Shown here one piece after another: positions 4,388 to 5,590 of a DNA stretch of 5,590 nt. Location of the stretch: the NCBI GenBank assembly GCA_031257725.1, contig JAIROD010000632.1, positions 1 to 5,590 on the forward strand, read 5' to 3'. Source of the stretch: Planctomycetaceae bacterium (GTDB lineage Bacteria > Planctomycetota > Planctomycetia > Pirellulales > Thermoguttaceae). The translations under genes were made by a program, and so were the position numbers. The notes under the pieces were generated by a model. It saw only the letters and a list, made by a program, of their open reading frames with translations, was not told the DNA's origin and ran no database searches. The stretch's first letter is position 1. Each line of letters begins with the position of its first letter.

Positions 4388-5590
4388 ATGACGAACAGAT
4401 TTTTTATTTTATTTATTGCGATTGTTTTGTCCGGTATTGCCGTAACGGTGATTTCAAATCGCACTGTTTCGGCGGCGGACAATTATAAAGGTCCTCTTGA
4501 TTTGGCGGCAACAAAGGACGGTTCAAAAATTTACGTTGCCCTTTTCGACGCTCATGAAATTGCGGTGTTGAACGTGTCGGAAGATAAAATCGTTCAGACG
4601 ATCTCTGTCGGCAAAGAACCAACCGGTATTGTTTTGAGTCCAGACGAAAAAACGCTTTACGTTACCTCCGGCGGTGATCGCGGCTTATTACAAGCGGTTG
4701 ACTTGGCAACCGGTCATGTTGTTTATGAAGTTGTTGCCGGTCATACTCCGATGAGTCCTGTGATTACGCCGGACGGTAAAAAGATGTTTGTTTGCAATCG
4801 TTTCAATAACGATGTCGGCGAATATGATTTGCCGGAATTAAAATGTGTTCGCCGTATTAACGTGATTCGCGAACCGCGCGGTGCAGTGATAACCAACAAC
4901 GGAAAAACTGTTTATGTTGTTAATGCGTTACCGAATGATGTTCTTAATATTCCTGAAGATTTTGAAGCCATGATTGATGCGGCGGCTGAAGTTTCGGCAA
5001 TTGATGTTGTTTCAGGAACGGTGAAAAATATTCGACTTCCCAACGGTAGCGGCAATCTTCACGGAATTTGTATTTCACCGGACGGACGATATGTTTATCT
5101 CACGGAAGTTCTGGGACGCTACATGATGCCGGCAACCCAAATTGAACGCGGTTGGATGAACACCAACGCCATCAGTATTTTGGATACAACGCAACTTGAT
5201 ACTAAACATTCCGGTCTTATCAATACGGTTTTAATTGACGATGTTGATCTTGGCGCGGCGAATCTGTGGGGAATAACCGTGTCCGACGACGGGAAACAAC
5301 TTTTTATCACCGCCGCCGGAATAAACGAGTTAATTATTGTCGATGCGGAGGCGATGCACAAGAAATTGTCGTTATTGCCGCAGGAAGATTCGGAAACAAT
5401 AAAAGATCCTACGGTCAAACGCATATTATTCAATGGTGTACCGAATGATCTGGCGTTTCTTGCCGGAATGAAAAAACGTGTCCGGCTGGACGGGAAAGGT
5501 GCACGACCGGTTGTTGCTGTCGGCAATAATGTTTATGTCGGAATCTATTACAGCGATACGTTACAGAAGATTGATTTAACGGTTTCCGAA
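4388..5590 (+). CDS. Secreted YVTN-type beta-propeller protein, 3' end outside window
   Basis: The open frame runs 401 codons to the window edge without a stop. Residues 1-29 are a signal peptide: a short polar start with Arg4, a hydrophobic core FFILFIAIVLSGIAVTVI, and a VSA-A cleavage site near 29/30. The protein should be exported. From about 35 on it repeats a beta-propeller blade pattern, with a turn such as SPDEK, TPDGK, SPDGR or SDDGK followed by a strand like TLYVTS, MFVCN, TVYVVN, YVYLTE or LFITAA. At least six such units are visible, with the best at 82-94, 126-137, 170-179, 230-240 and 299-309. The stretches ANLWGITVSDDGKQLFITAA and VPNDLAFLAGMKKRVRL recall planctomycete propellers that continue into a CxxCH-bearing cytochrome-like domain; no CxxCH is seen before the edge. 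Ligand and reaction are unknown. It diverges from the sigma gene and has its own candidate promoter and ribosome site. Confidence 0.85.
   Translation, partial: MTNRFFILFIAIVLSGIAVTVISNRTVSAADNYKGPLDLAATKDGSKIYVALFDAHEIAVLNVSEDKIVQTISVGKEPTGIVLSPDEKTLYVTSGGDRGLLQAVDLATGHVVYEVVAGHTPMSPVITPDGKKMFVCNRFNNDVGEYDLPELKCVRRINVIREPRGAVITNNGKTVYVVNALPNDVLNIPEDFEAMIDAAAEVSAIDVVSGTVKNIRLPNGSGNLHGICISPDGRYVYLTEVLGRYMMPATQIERGWMNTNAISILDTTQLDTKHSGLINTVLIDDVDLGAANLWGITVSDDGKQLFITAAGINELIIVDAEAMHKKLSLLPQEDSETIKDPTVKRILFNGVPNDLAFLAGMKKRVRLDGKGARPVVAVGNNVYVGIYYSDTLQKIDLTVSE

Noticed and set aside
4413..4622. Minus-strand frame of 69 codons
   Set aside because: It is antisense to the propeller gene's signal peptide and first blade; shadow frame.
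5119..5526. Minus-strand frame of 135 codons and a plus-strand frame of 60 codons at 5266-5448
   Set aside because: Both overlap propeller blades that read sensibly in the main plus-strand frame.

Overview
The window most likely comes from a member of the Planctomycetota with moderate-to-low GC, possibly a host- or gut-associated lineage. The strongest evidence is the sigma factor at 2927-3712. Its whole length, including the stretches DDLISAGIFGLMDAIDAFD, FETYCVPRIRGAMLDELR and SESRVSQMHSSIV, matches my recollection of planctomycete FliA/WhiG-family sigma factors. The secreted YVTN propeller at the right edge also resembles a planctomycete type. Shine-Dalgarno sequences are present at two genes and absent at two. 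The lineage call is inference; no database was searched.

Layout. Three genes lie on the minus strand: the sigma factor (3712 to 2927), an unrecognised 211-residue protein (2792 to 2157) and a phosphomannomutase-type phosphohexomutase (1961 to 426). Gaps of 134 and 195 bases separate them. On the plus strand, diverging from the sigma gene across about 675 bases, a signal-peptide-bearing beta-propeller gene starts at 4388 and runs off the window. No RNA gene or CRISPR array is visible.

The intergenic DNA is rich in structure. Small elements share a terminal motif, GTAACTATTC at one end and GTATCTRTTC at the other. One fills much of the gap between the 211-residue gene and the phosphomannomutase (2006-2131). 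A second sits upstream of the propeller gene (4111-4280). An inverted copy of the second one's first half occupies 1-86, and a lone end motif lies at 107-118. Bases 204-280 hold a separate composite module: two identical 13-base palindromes around a GC-rich hairpin. Other hairpins lie at 2856-2888 (after the sigma gene), 3803-3816, 4019-4038 and 4292-4308.

The most thought-provoking regulatory signal is a perfect 9-base dyad at 3840-3872 in the leader of the sigma gene. Each arm reads TGCCGATAA, which contains GCCGATAA, the classical -10 consensus of FliA/WhiG (sigma-28) promoters. The two arms face each other. One arm also supplies the GATAAT of a sigma-70-like promoter pointing at the sigma gene. 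This suggests, without proving, autoregulation. No flagellar or chemotaxis gene is visible, so the regulon of this sigma factor cannot be read from the window. The four genes do not form an obvious pathway together.
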